A DNA stretch of 60,624 nucleotides from Bartonella clarridgeiae ATCC 51734 (GTDB lineage Bacteria; Pseudomonadota; Alphaproteobacteria; Rhizobiales; Rhizobiaceae). The notes beneath the pieces were generated by a model, which was not told the DNA's origin, searched no databases, and worked only from the letters and a program-made list of their open reading frames with translations. The stretch is taken from positions 1 through 60,624 of the forward strand of contig NZ_JADC01000016.1 in NCBI RefSeq assembly GCF_000518185.1, read 5' to 3'. Shown here in pieces: positions 20,432 through 30,128 of the stretch (positions within the stretch are counted from its first letter, which is position 1; each line of letters begins with the position of its first letter). The translations under genes were made by a program, and so were the position numbers.

Positions 20432-20887
20432 ATGCGATTAACCAAACAAACAAATTATGCCCTCCGAATGCTCATGTATTGTGCTTCTAATCAGGGAGCA
20501 TTAAGTCGTATTCCTGAAATTGCCAAAGCACATGCTGTGTCTGAACTTTTTTTATTCAAAATTCTTCAACCGCTAGTCGAAGCAGGTTTTATGCAAACAG
20601 TACGAGGACGTAATGGTGGTGTTAAATTAGCTAAACCTGCAAAAGAAATTTCAGTAGCTGATGTTATTAAGATAACAGAAGATAACTTTTCCATGGCAGA
20701 ATGCTTCGATAATAAATTAAGTGATTGTCCACTAATAAATTTCTGTGGTTTAAATACTGTATTGAAAAAAGCTTTAGACTCTTTTTTTGATGTATTATCA
20801 ATGACATCTATTGCCGATCTGCAATTATCATCCTCCCAACATCAATTTAAAATTGATGGAGGAAAAAGCAGAAAAATAACCAATTAA
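20432..20887 (+). CDS. rirA: Rrf2-family iron-responsive regulator, RirA-like
   Basis: 151 residues from the ATG at 20432; the frame opens 8 codons earlier, but MRLTKQTNYALRMLMYCA is the conserved RirA start. The N-terminal winged helix contains VSELFLFKILQPL and TVRGRNGGVKLAKP. Three cysteines (91, 99, 105) in MAECF, DCPL and FCGL match the iron-sulfur ligands of Rrf2 regulators. In Rhizobiales, RirA represses iron uptake genes when its cluster is intact. The resemblance to RirA of Rhizobium extends over nearly the whole protein. The downstream reading frame (ispDF) begins within a few bases. Confidence 0.92.
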   Translation: MRLTKQTNYALRMLMYCASNQGALSRIPEIAKAHAVSELFLFKILQPLVEAGFMQTVRGRNGGVKLAKPAKEISVADVIKITEDNFSMAECFDNKLSDCPLINFCGLNTVLKKALDSFFDVLSMTSIADLQLSSSQHQFKIDGGKSRKITN

Positions 20888-20892
20888 GATGA

Positions 20893-22107
20893 AATTTCAA
20901 AAGGGAATTCGATATTTCTATTGCAGCCATAATATTAGCTGCCGGACGCAGCAAAAGAGCAGGATCTCCACAAAATGGCCCTAAACAATACCGACTTTTA
21001 GGACAAAAGCCGGTTATTTATCATACTATAAGTTGTTTTTTGCAACATCCTTCTATTACAACCATCGTTCTGGTTATCCACCCAAATGACCGTCAAATAT
21101 GTGAAAACGCTATAGCTGATTTGAAAGAACAACTCATCATTGTTGAAGGAGGTGATACACGTCAAATGTCTACTTTACATGGATTAAATGCACTCAAAAA
21201 TATCAAACCAGAATATATTCATATTCATGATGGTGCACGTCCTTTTGTAGAAAAAAAGCTTCTTGAACAAATACACACTATTGTTAATCATCGAGAAGGT
21301 GTTCTCCCTGTCATTTTTGTCTCCGATACCCTTAAACGTGTAAGCAATACACACTATGTCTTAGATACAATCCCACGGACGAATCTTTATAGTGCACAAA
21401 CTCCACAGTGTTTTCCATTTGAACTTATTTTAGCTGCTCATGAAAAAGCAAAACAATCTTGCAAAAAAAATTTTACTGATGATTCAGCAATCGCTGAATG
21501 GTTTGGAATCCCCATGCGAACAGTTCCTGGAAATCCTAATAATATAAAAATTACATGGCCAGAAGATTTTGAAGCCGCCTATTCATATTTACAAAAGAGG
21601 ATGCAAATGTTCCCTGATATCCGTACTGGAAATGGTTATGATGTCCATGCTTTCGAAAAAGGTAATTATCTCACTTTGTGCGGTATAAAAATCCCTTTTA
21701 AAAAGAAATTAAGTGGACATTCTGATGCTGATGTTGCTCTTCACGCTTTAACAGATGCCCTTTTAGCAACTCAAGGAGCAGGAGACATCGGCACCCATTT
21801 TCCTCCTTCTGATCTTCAATGGAAAGATGCATCATCAGAAATTTTTCTTCGTTATGCCGTTGATATAATTAAACAAGCAGGTGGTCGTATTGCTAATGTG
21901 GATATTACCTTGATTGCTGAAGAACCTAAAATTAGTCCCTATCGTCATATAATGACAGAAAATCTTATGAACATACTCACACTTCCAACCAATCGCATCT
22001 CTATTAAAGCAACAACCAGTGAAAAGCTTGGTTTCATTGGTCGTGAAGAAGGCATTGCAGCCCTTGCAATTGCCACAGTTATTTATCCAGGAGAAATTCC
22101 ACAATGA
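20893..22107 (+). CDS. ispDF: Bifunctional IspD-IspF enzyme of the MEP isoprenoid pathway; start codon missing
   Basis: IspD (MEP cytidylyltransferase) and IspF (MECDP synthase) are fused, as in many alphaproteobacteria. IspD shows AAIILAAGRSKRAG, KQYRLLGQKPV and HDGARPF. IspF starts near 21610 with RTGNGYDVHAFEKGNYLTLCG, then SGHSDADVALHALTDALL and GDIGTHFPPSD, with metal and substrate residues intact. The frame opens after TGA at 20890-20892, but no ATG, GTG or TTG precedes the catalytic AAGR motif; the first TTG (21040) would delete it. An ATG at 20889, one base after the rirA stop, is in another frame and would need one base skipped near AAAAGGGAA (20899-20906) to join. Options are a non-canonical ATT start, a frameshift, or a sequence error. 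The exact 5' end is therefore uncertain. Confidence 0.85.
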   Translation, partial: NFKREFDISIAAIILAAGRSKRAGSPQNGPKQYRLLGQKPVIYHTISCFLQHPSITTIVLVIHPNDRQICENAIADLKEQLIIVEGGDTRQMSTLHGLNALKNIKPEYIHIHDGARPFVEKKLLEQIHTIVNHREGVLPVIFVSDTLKRVSNTHYVLDTIPRTNLYSAQTPQCFPFELILAAHEKAKQSCKKNFTDDSAIAEWFGIPMRTVPGNPNNIKITWPEDFEAAYSYLQKRMQMFPDIRTGNGYDVHAFEKGNYLTLCGIKIPFKKKLSGHSDADVALHALTDALLATQGAGDIGTHFPPSDLQWKDASSEIFLRYAVDIIKQAGGRIANVDITLIAEEPKISPYRHIMTENLMNILTLPTNRISIKATTSEKLGFIGREEGIAALAIATVIYPGEIPQ

Positions 22108-22592
22108 CACACTTTTGTGAAACACTAGCGAATACAGTCCTTAAAGCTTGTCGTGAAAGAAGCTTGATCCTAACAACTGTAGAATCTTGCACAGGAGGAC
22201 TTATTGCCGCAAATCTTACCAGCATTCCAGGATCATCGGATGTATTCGATTGTGGATTTATTGTTTATTCAAATGAATCTAAAACTAATCTCGTTGGTGT
22301 ATGTCCTGAACTTATCAAAACATATAAATCAGTCTCAAAAGAAGTTGCTATAGCAATGGCTGAAGGTGGACTGAAATACTCGCGAGCTTCAATTTCAGTT
22401 GCTGTAACAGGCATTGCTGGACCTGGAAAAGCATGTTTAGATAAACCGGTGGGACTTGTCCATTGTGCAACAGCTTATAAAAATCATGCACCCATGCATC
22501 AAGAAATGCGTTTTGGGAATTCTGATCGTAATATTATTCGCTATACAGCTGTTGAAAATGCTTTAAAACTCATTCTTGCATATTTCCAATAA
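22104..22592 (+). CDS. pncC: CinA C-terminal domain protein / nicotinamide-nucleotide amidohydrolase
   Basis: 162 residues forming a stand-alone CinA C-terminal (PncC) domain. This family hydrolyses NMN to nicotinate mononucleotide in pyridine nucleotide salvage and was formerly called competence/damage-inducible CinA. Visible motifs are LTTVESCTGGLIAANLTSIPGSS near the start, VAVTGIAGPG and KPVGLVHCA. Its ATG overlaps the ispDF stop codon by four bases (ATGA), so translation is probably coupled. The N-terminal MoCF-like domain of long CinA is absent, as in many proteobacteria. Confidence 0.92.
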   Translation: MTHFCETLANTVLKACRERSLILTTVESCTGGLIAANLTSIPGSSDVFDCGFIVYSNESKTNLVGVCPELIKTYKSVSKEVAIAMAEGGLKYSRASISVAVTGIAGPGKACLDKPVGLVHCATAYKNHAPMHQEMRFGNSDRNIIRYTAVENALKLILAYFQ

Positions 22593-22614
22593 TATTCCTT
22601 CATAACTGATAAAA

Positions 22615-23076
22615 TCATACTGCTGGAAAACCATAAATTTGATGTGCGCGTTTTTCAAAAGCATCAGTAAACTTATGAAAAGCAATATTAAACATTGATC
22701 CCACAGCCAATGCAAGCATTTTGCTTTTAAACTCATAATCAATAAAAAATTCTATATCACATGCATCTATATTTTTAATATCATGAAAGGCCCAACGATT
22801 TTCAAGATATTTAAATGGACCATCAATATATTTAACTTCAATAAGATTTTCTTCCGGATAAAGAAGCACCTGAGTTGTAAAAGTTTCTCGAAACATCTTA
22901 TAACCAACTGTCATGTCAGCAAGAAGCAAAGTCTTTTCCTTACGTTCCTTCCGAGAACGTATAATTAAAGCCTCACACATTGGTAAAAATTCAGGATAAC
23001 ATTCAATATCGGCAACAAGCTCAAACATTTCATGAGCAGTATGAGCAATTTGCCGATGTGTTGTAAAAGTCGGCAT
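22615..23076 (-). CDS. RatA/COQ10-type ubiquinone-binding START-like protein
   Basis: 153 residues of the polyketide cyclase/START superfamily, COQ10 branch. The signature HTAHEMFELVADIECYPEFLPMC is near the N-terminus, and the C-terminal half ends with MFNIAFHKFTDAFEKRA. The E. coli homologue RatA is named as a toxin that blocks ribosome association. The mitochondrial and alphaproteobacterial relatives are ubiquinone-binding factors needed for respiration, which is the likelier role here. It begins 11 bp after lipA, so cotranscription is likely. Confidence 0.9.
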   Translation of the reverse strand: MPTFTTHRQIAHTAHEMFELVADIECYPEFLPMCEALIIRSRKERKEKTLLLADMTVGYKMFRETFTTQVLLYPEENLIEVKYIDGPFKYLENRWAFHDIKNIDACDIEFFIDYEFKSKMLALAVGSMFNIAFHKFTDAFEKRAHQIYGFPAV

Positions 23077-23087
23077 AATTATCTCTA

Positions 23088-24041
23088 TTAGGAAAATTTT
23101 TCAGCACGTGCTTTTTGCAAAGCTTCAAAATCATCTCCCGCATGATGAGATGAACGTGTCAAAGGATTAGAGGCCATATGTAAAAAACCCTTTACTTTAC
23201 CAATCTTGGCAAAAGACTTAAATTCTTCAGGGGTTACAAAACGAATGATCGGATGATGTTTTCGCGTAGGCTGCAAATATTGCCCAATTGTCATAAAATC
23301 GACATCTGCAGAACGTAAATCATCCATCAGTTGAAGAACTTCATTTCGCTCTTCCCCAAGACCAACCATAATTCCTGATTTTGTGAAGATTGTTGGATCG
23401 AGTTCTTTAACACGTTGTAATAACCGAATCGAATGAAAATAGCGTGCTCCCGGGCGTACCTTCAAATATTTTGATGGCACTGTTTCTAAATTATGATTGA
23501 AAACATCAGGCTTAGCAGCAACAACAATTTCCAATGCACCATCCTTATTACGAAAATCGGGCGTCAATACTTCAATTGTTGTCATTGGAGCTTTCTGGCG
23601 AATAGCATAAATAACTTTTGCAAAATGCTGTGCACCACCATCAGAAAGGTCATCACGATCAACAGATGTAATAACAACATGCTTCAACGCCATCTGAGCA
23701 ACAGCATCTGCTACGCGTTCAGGCTCGTTATCATCAACTGCAAATGGAATACCTGTTGCAACATTACAAAAAGCACAAGCCCGTGTACATATTTCACCTA
23801 AAATCATAAAGCTGGCATGTCGCTGACTCCAACATTCGCCAATATTTGGACAACCTGCTTCCTCACATACGGTAACCAATTTATTGGTACGCACCACATT
23901 ATGCGTTTCCTTATATATTGGAGACACTGGTGCTTTTACACGAATCCAATTCGGTTTTTTCTGAACACTTGTATCTGGAAGATGCGCCTTTTCAGGATGC
24001 CGCATACGTCTACTCGTAACTTTATCAATCACCGTAACCAT
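23088..24041 (-). CDS. lipA: Lipoyl synthase
   Basis: 317 residues. A radical-SAM enzyme that inserts two sulfurs into protein-bound octanoyl groups to make lipoyl cofactor. The auxiliary cluster cysteines lie in [13 protein letters not shown], and the radical-SAM CX3CX2C motif in [10 protein letters not shown]; the C-terminal motif is [14 protein letters not shown]. Length is normal. It sits downstream of the pyruvate dehydrogenase genes and lpdA, whose products carry or reoxidise lipoyl groups, which makes a clear functional cluster. Confidence 0.97.
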   Translation of the reverse strand: MVTVIDKVTSRRMRHPEKAHLPDTSVQKKPNWIRVKAPVSPIYKETHNVVRTNKLVTVCEEAGCPNIGECWSQRHASFMILGEICTRACAFCNVATGIPFAVDDNEPERVADAVAQMALKHVVITSVDRDDLSDGGAQHFAKVIYAIRQKAPMTTIEVLTPDFRNKDGALEIVVAAKPDVFNHNLETVPSKYLKVRPGARYFHSIRLLQRVKELDPTIFTKSGIMVGLGEERNEVLQLMDDLRSADVDFMTIGQYLQPTRKHHPIIRFVTPEEFKSFAKIGKVKGFLHMASNPLTRSSHHAGDDFEALQKARAEKFS

Positions 24042-24112
24042 TCAAGACCTCTGTCTTTTAGACATAAAACGTTGATGAAAAACATAATCGAGATTTGCAT
24101 ACAACCTAATCA

Positions 24113-25573
24113 TTAAGCATTTAAAACCTGATCATAAGCATCCAATACACTCTCTTTCATCATTTCTGATAATGTTGGATGTGGAAAAACAGTGTGCATT
24201 AATTCTTCTTCCGTTGTTTCAAGATTCATAGCAATAACAAAACCTTGAATGAGCTCTGTTACTTCTGCCCCTACCATATGCGCACCAAGAAGCTGTCCTG
24301 TCTTTTTATCAAAAATAGTTTTAACCAATCCTTGATCTTCTCCTAAAGCAATTGCCTTACCATTCGCTGAGAAAGAGTAGCGACCAACACGTATATCATA
24401 ACCTGCCTCTTTTGCTGCCATTTCTGAAAGTCCTACAGAAGCAACTTGCGGCGTACAATATGTGCATCCTGGAATTTTAGTTTTATCAAGCGAATGAATA
24501 CTCTTCAAACCAGCAATATGTTCAACACATATTACACCTTCTTCCTCTGCCTTATGAGCCAACATAGGAGGACCCGCGACATCACCAATAGCGTAAATTC
24601 CTTTCACTCCTGTCCAACTCCATTCATCAGTAACAATGCATCCACGATCAGTTTTGACACCTAATGCCTCTACTCCAAGGTTTTCAATATTGCCTTGAAC
24701 CCCAACTGCTGAAATCAATCGATCAACCATTATTGTTTCTATCTTTCCCTTAATATCAATATGCGTTGTAACAAAATCAGCAGCTTTTTCAACTTTTATC
24801 ACTTTTGCTTCAGTAAGAACGCGTATACCCTTTTTCTCTAGCTGTTTACGAGCAAATATTGAAATTTCAACATCTTCAACCGGCATAATTTGAGGCATCA
24901 TTTCAACAACGGTTACCTTGGCGCCCATATCATGATAAAAAGAAGCAAATTCAATACCTATAGCCCCAGATCCCATCACTAAGAGAGATTTTGGTATAGC
25001 AGGTGGAACCATAGCTTCAAAATAAGTCCAAATGAGTTTTCCGTCTGGTTTAATATCAGGAAGAACACGAGGACGTGCGCCAGTTGCAATAATCACATGC
25101 CTTGCTTGATAAGCCCCTTCCCCTAATACCTCTTTAGGAACTGGATTTTGTGGCTGCATAACTTCTTTTGATAATGAAGAAACCATAATTTCTGCAGGCT
25201 GATTATCGTGAGCTGCCTTCGTTAGTTTCGCTTCACCCCAAATAATATCAATTTTGTTTTTTTTCAATAAAAAACCAACACCGGCATTTAAACGTGCCGA
25301 AACTTCACGAGAACGTGCTACGACATCTTTAATATTAACTTCTATTGAACCATTAAGCTTTAATCCATAATCGTTTGCATGTTCAGCAAAATGCTTCATC
25401 TCTGCTGAACGCAAGAGCGCTTTTGTTGGGATGCACCCCCAATTTAAACAGATTCCGCCTAAATGCTCACGTTCAACAATCGCAGTCTTAAAACCACATT
25501 GTGCCGCACGAATCGCGGTTACATATCCACCTGGCCCTGAACCAATCACAATTATATCATAAAGACCTGCCAC
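24113..25573 (-). CDS. lpdA: Dihydrolipoyl dehydrogenase (E3)
   Basis: 486 residues. The FAD-binding start DIIVIGSGPGGYVTAIRAAQ is followed by the redox disulfide in GGICLNWGCIPTKALL, an NAD-binding GSGAIGIEFASF motif, and the catalytic HTVFPHPTLSE near the C-terminus. E3 reoxidises the dihydrolipoyl arm of 2-oxo acid dehydrogenase complexes with NAD. It follows pdhC by 218 bp on the same strand, so it is most likely the E3 of the pyruvate dehydrogenase complex; a separate promoter in the gap is possible. Confidence 0.97.
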   Translation of the reverse strand: MAGLYDIIVIGSGPGGYVTAIRAAQCGFKTAIVEREHLGGICLNWGCIPTKALLRSAEMKHFAEHANDYGLKLNGSIEVNIKDVVARSREVSARLNAGVGFLLKKNKIDIIWGEAKLTKAAHDNQPAEIMVSSLSKEVMQPQNPVPKEVLGEGAYQARHVIIATGARPRVLPDIKPDGKLIWTYFEAMVPPAIPKSLLVMGSGAIGIEFASFYHDMGAKVTVVEMMPQIMPVEDVEISIFARKQLEKKGIRVLTEAKVIKVEKAADFVTTHIDIKGKIETIMVDRLISAVGVQGNIENLGVEALGVKTDRGCIVTDEWSWTGVKGIYAIGDVAGPPMLAHKAEEEGVICVEHIAGLKSIHSLDKTKIPGCTYCTPQVASVGLSEMAAKEAGYDIRVGRYSFSANGKAIALGEDQGLVKTIFDKKTGQLLGAHMVGAEVTELIQGFVIAMNLETTEEELMHTVFPHPTLSEMMKESVLDAYDQVLNA

Positions 25574-25791
25574 AATAATCCCTCCATGGATATATGCAAA
25601 ATTGGATATTTATTACCCAAACCTTAGATCGAAAATTAATAGATAAGCTTTTTTCATTTATACCGTTTCAAGTACTATAGAAAAACTGTATTAAATTAAA
25701 AGAGATTATAATAAACCATCGTATTAAATTATTGAGATCTGTTTTTCCCATCACATTCTCTCACACTATTAAGTGCAATATTTAAAAATAA

Positions 25792-27117
25792 CTAAATTAA
25801 CATCGTTAAGGGATTTTCAATTATCTTCTTAAAAGTCTGAGCAACTTCTGCCGCTAGTGCTCCATCAACAGCACGATGATCAACTGAAAGAGTAACCGAC
25901 ATAACTGTTGCTATTGCTAATGCACCATCTTTAACAATAGCACGCTTCTCACCTGAACCAATTGCAAAAATCGTTGCATGCGGCGGATTAATAATAGCAG
26001 AAAAATTTTTTATGCCATACATCCCCATATTTGATACAGCTGTTGTCCCTCCTTGATATTCCTCCATTCTCAATTTACGTTCACGAGCACGCGTTGCAAG
26101 ATCTTTCATCTCATTAGAAATGATTGACAAAGATTTCTCTTCTGCACAGCGAATAATTGGTACCATTAACCCATTTGGAACAGAAACAGCAACACCAACA
26201 TCACAGTGTTTGTGATAAAGCATTCCATCTTCAAGCCATGACACATTAGCATCAGGTACAGCTTTTAAAGAAAGCGCTACAGCTTTAATAACCATATCAT
26301 TGACAGATAGCTTATAAGCAGGCTTCTTCGTGCCCTCTTGCATCTCAACCATTGGAACAACAGCGTTCAGTTGCGTGCGCAATTTCAATAACGCATCTAA
26401 TTCACAATCTATTGTTACATAAAAATGCGGTACCATCTGCTTTGATGCAACCAAACGCTTAGCAATTGTTTTACGCATATTATCATGGGGTGCAAATGTA
26501 TATTCACTCTCTTTAAACAATTGCAAAATATGTCTATCAGAAATACTTGAAGTTATTGACTGGTTGATGTGCAATGAACGAGAACTTTCAAGACCATTAT
26601 TCAGAACTTTCTCCACATCATGTTTAATGATACGTCCATGAGGACCAGTACCAGAAATAAGTGATAAATCGATCCCCACTTGAGCTGCCAATCGTCTTGC
26701 TAAAGGAGATGCAAAAAGACGTCTATTATTTCCATTTCGTTGTATTAATTGCTGATTTTTTGATGAATGAGAAGCTTGTACACTCGCTGAGTTCATCGAT
26801 TGTTTAATGACTGGTTCTTTCACCATAATAGAAGAAGTTTCTTCTGCAATTTTTGCAGCTTCAGATAGATCTTCACCTTCTTCTGCTAAAACGACAATCA
26901 GACTATTGACTTTAACTCTCTGTGTTCCAGCAGGAACAACAATTTTAGCAACTGTTCCTTCATCAATAGCTTCTATTTCCATTGTTGCTTTATCTGTTTC
27001 AATTTCAGCAATAATATCACCACATGTAACCTTATCACCTTCTTTGACATTCCATTTTGATAAATTTCCTTCTTCCATTGTAGGAGAAAGCGCAGGCATC
27101 GTAATCTTAATAGGCAT
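25792..27117 (-). CDS. pdhC: Pyruvate dehydrogenase complex dihydrolipoyllysine acetyltransferase (E2)
   Basis: 441 residues. One N-terminal lipoyl domain (about 1-78) holds the modified lysine in [14 protein letters not shown] peripheral subunit-binding domain lies at about 137-172 (FASPLARRLAAQVGIDLSLI, GPHGRIIKHDV). The catalytic core ends with the active-site SVDHRAVDGALAAE. Linkers between domains are Ser/Gln-rich. E2 forms the core of the complex and transfers acetyl groups to CoA. It follows pdhB by 14 bp. Confidence 0.97.
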   Translation of the reverse strand: MPIKITMPALSPTMEEGNLSKWNVKEGDKVTCGDIIAEIETDKATMEIEAIDEGTVAKIVVPAGTQRVKVNSLIVVLAEEGEDLSEAAKIAEETSSIMVKEPVIKQSMNSASVQASHSSKNQQLIQRNGNNRRLFASPLARRLAAQVGIDLSLISGTGPHGRIIKHDVEKVLNNGLESSRSLHINQSITSSISDRHILQLFKESEYTFAPHDNMRKTIAKRLVASKQMVPHFYVTIDCELDALLKLRTQLNAVVPMVEMQEGTKKPAYKLSVNDMVIKAVALSLKAVPDANVSWLEDGMLYHKHCDVGVAVSVPNGLMVPIIRCAEEKSLSIISNEMKDLATRARERKLRMEEYQGGTTAVSNMGMYGIKNFSAIINPPHATIFAIGSGEKRAIVKDGALAIATVMSVTLSVDHRAVDGALAAEVAQTFKKIIENPLTMLI

Positions 27118-27131
27118 AGTGTTCTCCTCAA

Positions 27132-28487
27132 TTATGCTTTATAAGTTACAGCCTTAACGGCTTCAACAATTTCAGCAATATTTGGCAAAGCCAATTTTTC
27201 AAGGTTTGCTGCATAAGGCATAGGCACATCCTTTCCAGCAATTGTAGCAATTGGTGCATCAAGATAATCAAAAGCCTGTTGCATAACACGCGTTGCTATT
27301 TCAGTGCCAACAGATGACTGAGGATACCCTTCTTCAATTGTTACCAGACGACCTGTATTTTTAACTGAAGCAATAATTGTCGGTAAATCCATCGGACGAA
27401 TAGTACGTAAATCAATTAATTCAGCGTCAATATCAAGCTTCTCAATTTCCGGCAATGCTTGAACGGCATAATGCATTCCAATCCCAAAAGAAACAATTGT
27501 TACATCCTTACCAGATTTATGAATCCGTGCTTTGCCAATAGGTAAAATAAAATCATCCATCTTTGGAACTTCAAACTGATGACCATAAAGAATTTCATTT
27601 TCTAAGAAAATAATAGGATTATCATCACGAATAGCAGCCTTAAGCAAACCTTTGGCATCTGCAGCATTATAAGGCATAACAACCTTAAGGCCTGGCACAT
27701 GACTGTACCATGCAGCATAACACTGCGAATGTTGAGCACCAACACGCGCAGCAGCACCATTAGGACCACGAAAAACCATGGGAGTAGACATTTGTCCACC
27801 AGACATATAACGAGTTTTTGCTGCTGAGTTGATAATTTGGTCCATTGCCTGCATAGCAAAGTTAAATGTCATAAACTCAACAATAGGACGTAAACCTCCA
27901 AATGCAGCACCAACACCCAACCCTGCAAAACCATGCTCTGTAATAGGTGTATCAATAACTCGGCGTGCACCAAATTCTTCTAATAAACCCTGACTGACTT
28001 TATAGGCACCCTGATATTGTGCTACTTCTTCCCCCATTAGGAAAACTGTCTCATCGCGTCGCATTTCTTCAGCCATAGCTTGATTAAGTGCTTCACGTAC
28101 TGTCATCATAATCATCTCGGTGTTTACAGGAATATCAGGATCAGAAGCGATTTCAAAAATAGGTTGTGCCGGGATTGATAGCATAGTAGCAGCCTCTCCT
28201 CCTTGTGATTTTTTTAAAGTTCGTGAAATATTTGGAGCACTTTCACCCTCTTCTAATAATACCGCAATAACAGTATTAACTTTCACATTTTCAGTGCCTT
28301 CAGGTACAAAAATTCTACCAACAATACCCTCATCAACAGCCTCTACCTCCATTGTTGCTTTATCAGTTTCAATTTCAGCAATCACATCACCAGAGTTAAC
28401 TTTATCGCCTTCTTTCTTAAGCCATTTAGACAATTTACCTTCTTCCATTGTTGGCGAAAGTGCCGGCATTAAAATATCAATGGACAT
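27132..28487 (-). CDS. pdhB: Pyruvate dehydrogenase E1 component beta subunit with N-terminal lipoyl domain
   Basis: 451 residues, about 120 longer than a plain E1-beta. The extra N-terminus is a complete lipoyl domain ([33 protein letters not shown]), very like that of the downstream E2, as in other Rhizobiales. The E1-beta part begins near residue 127 ([20 protein letters not shown]), with [16 protein letters not shown] and [13 protein letters not shown]. It pairs with PdhA in decarboxylating pyruvate. It is 18 bp from pdhA and 14 bp from pdhC. Confidence 0.97.
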   Translation of the reverse strand: MSIDILMPALSPTMEEGKLSKWLKKEGDKVNSGDVIAEIETDKATMEVEAVDEGIVGRIFVPEGTENVKVNTVIAVLLEEGESAPNISRTLKKSQGGEAATMLSIPAQPIFEIASDPDIPVNTEMIMMTVREALNQAMAEEMRRDETVFLMGEEVAQYQGAYKVSQGLLEEFGARRVIDTPITEHGFAGLGVGAAFGGLRPIVEFMTFNFAMQAMDQIINSAAKTRYMSGGQMSTPMVFRGPNGAAARVGAQHSQCYAAWYSHVPGLKVVMPYNAADAKGLLKAAIRDDNPIIFLENEILYGHQFEVPKMDDFILPIGKARIHKSGKDVTIVSFGIGMHYAVQALPEIEKLDIDAELIDLRTIRPMDLPTIIASVKNTGRLVTIEEGYPQSSVGTEIATRVMQQAFDYLDAPIATIAGKDVPMPYAANLEKLALPNIAEIVEAVKAVTYKA

Positions 28488-28505
28488 ACTTGTGCTTCCC
28501 CTGCT

Positions 28506-29546
28506 TTAAACTAGAATATCAGTATAGAGCTCAGAAGAATCCGGCTCTGGATCATTTTGTGCAAAATCTGCTGCATCGGCGACAATCGCACGTACTTCTT
28601 TATCAATAGATTTTAAATCATCCTCACTTGCCCAATCTCGCTTAATCAAACGATTTTTTACTTGATTAATCGGATCGTGCTCTGATTTTATTTTCTCTAC
28701 CTCTTCTTTTGATCGATATTTTGCTGGATCAGACATAGAATGCCCACGATAGCGATAAGTTTGCATATCAAGAATAATTGGTCCTTTACCTGAACGTGCC
28801 CAAACAATCGCTTCATCAGCAGCCCCTTTTACTGCACGAACATCCATACCATCAACGGCAATACCGGGAATCTCAAAAGAAAGACCACGGCGAGAAAAAT
28901 CAGTCTCTGCAGATGCACGTGAAACTGATGTTCCCATAGCATACTGATTATTCTCAATAATATAGATAACAGGAAGCTTCCAAAGCGAGGCCATATTAAA
29001 ACTTTCATAAACCTGTCCTTGATTTGCAGCCCCATCACCAAAATAAACTAATGTCACATTATTTTTACCAAGATACTGATTCGAAAATGCCAGACCTGAA
29101 CCAATTGGAACCTGCGCGCCAACAATACCATGCCCACCATAAAAATTCTTTTCTTTAGAAAACATATGCATCGAGCCCCCTTTTCCTTTCGAAAAACCAC
29201 CCTGACGCCCTGTTAATTCTGCCATCACACCACGTGGACTCATACCAGCAGCCAACATATGACCATGATCACGATAAGATGTGATAATTTGATCACCTGC
29301 TTTTGTTGCTTTTAATGTACCAGTAATAACAGCTTCTTGTCCGATATAAAGATGACAAAAGCCACCAATCAAACCCATACCATAAAGTTGTCCTGCTTTT
29401 TCCTCAAAACGCCGAATCAAAAGCATTTCGCGATAAGCATCAATTTCTTCTTCTTTGGTAAAATTAGCTATCTGTGCCGTTTTAGTAGTATCTGATAATG
29501 CAGCATGCACTATCGATACAGAATTCTTTTTAGCCCGTCCTGCCAT
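28506..29546 (-). CDS. pdhA: Pyruvate dehydrogenase E1 component alpha subunit
   Basis: 346 residues, normal for rhizobial PdhA. The thiamine diphosphate-binding motif runs from GDGAANQGQVYESFNMASLW to IIENN. The phosphorylation-loop-like region YRYRGHSMSDPAKYR and the GFCHLYIGQEAV segment are present. It catalyses decarboxylation of pyruvate and reductive acetylation of lipoyl arms. It opens the compact pdhA-pdhB-pdhC set, which lies downstream of eno and a ftsB-like gene. Confidence 0.97.
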   Translation of the reverse strand: MAGRAKKNSVSIVHAALSDTTKTAQIANFTKEEEIDAYREMLLIRRFEEKAGQLYGMGLIGGFCHLYIGQEAVITGTLKATKAGDQIITSYRDHGHMLAAGMSPRGVMAELTGRQGGFSKGKGGSMHMFSKEKNFYGGHGIVGAQVPIGSGLAFSNQYLGKNNVTLVYFGDGAANQGQVYESFNMASLWKLPVIYIIENNQYAMGTSVSRASAETDFSRRGLSFEIPGIAVDGMDVRAVKGAADEAIVWARSGKGPIILDMQTYRYRGHSMSDPAKYRSKEEVEKIKSEHDPINQVKNRLIKRDWASEDDLKSIDKEVRAIVADAADFAQNDPEPDSSELYTDILV

Positions 29547-29660
29547 ACTTAAACTCCCTTCGATGATTATTAGAAATAACCTCTACGAACAAAAGTTACA
29601 AGCATTATAAATCAGTTCAAGCCATACTATAGATAACTGTTTTAAAATGTCTTTTTTAGA

Positions 29661-30002
29661 TTAATTGATTTCTAGTTCATTCAGACCAGTAGGAGAAGTT
29701 AAAATTGTCAGCTCATTTGGCTTGGAAAAGTTTAAATTTTTCCGCACATACTCATCGAGCATATCCTTCTCAATATGCCCATCGCGTAAAAGAGAAATAC
29801 GCTTTTCAATAGATATACGCTCAGCTTTTACCTGATGAAATTCCTCTTTCAATTCAATGATATGTTGATTAATTTTGCTACGAGAATAAAGCCCATATTT
29901 ACCATGATAAATATGATAACTGAAATAACTCAAAACTCCCGTTGTTATCAGGGGTAGTATAAAGCGCGTTTTGATTGATCTCTGTTTTTGTTTTGTCCAC
30001 AT
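29661..30002 (-). CDS. ftsB: FtsB/DivIC-family septum formation initiator
   Basis: 113 residues. A short basic N-terminus (KQKQRSIKTR) leads into one membrane span (about 15-32), followed by a coiled coil rich in Glu/Lys heptads (IIELKEEFHQVKAERISIEKRI), then LRDGHIEKDMLDEYVRKNLNF. This is the layout of FtsB/DivIC, bitopic divisome proteins that form a complex with FtsL and FtsQ. Its location between eno and pdhA matches alphaproteobacterial gene order. Family is clear; the symbol is inferred. Confidence 0.85.
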   Translation of the reverse strand: MWTKQKQRSIKTRFILPLITTGVLSYFSYHIYHGKYGLYSRSKINQHIIELKEEFHQVKAERISIEKRISLLRDGHIEKDMLDEYVRKNLNFSKPNELTILTSPTGLNELEIN

Positions 30003-30128
30003 ACAGCACAGTCTTTTTTAATATTTGATTTAACTATGCATTACTTTGATTAATACCTCATTACCAAAACAGTCATGTGCAGCTAGCTTATTGTCAATTC
30101 CTAAAACCTTGTTACAATAAAATATCTG

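Noticed and set aside
21040-22107. TTG at 21040 as the ispDF start
   Set aside because: It would remove the first 40 or so residues including the AAGR and KQYRLLG motifs needed for cytidylyltransferase activity; the frame continues upstream with clear homology.
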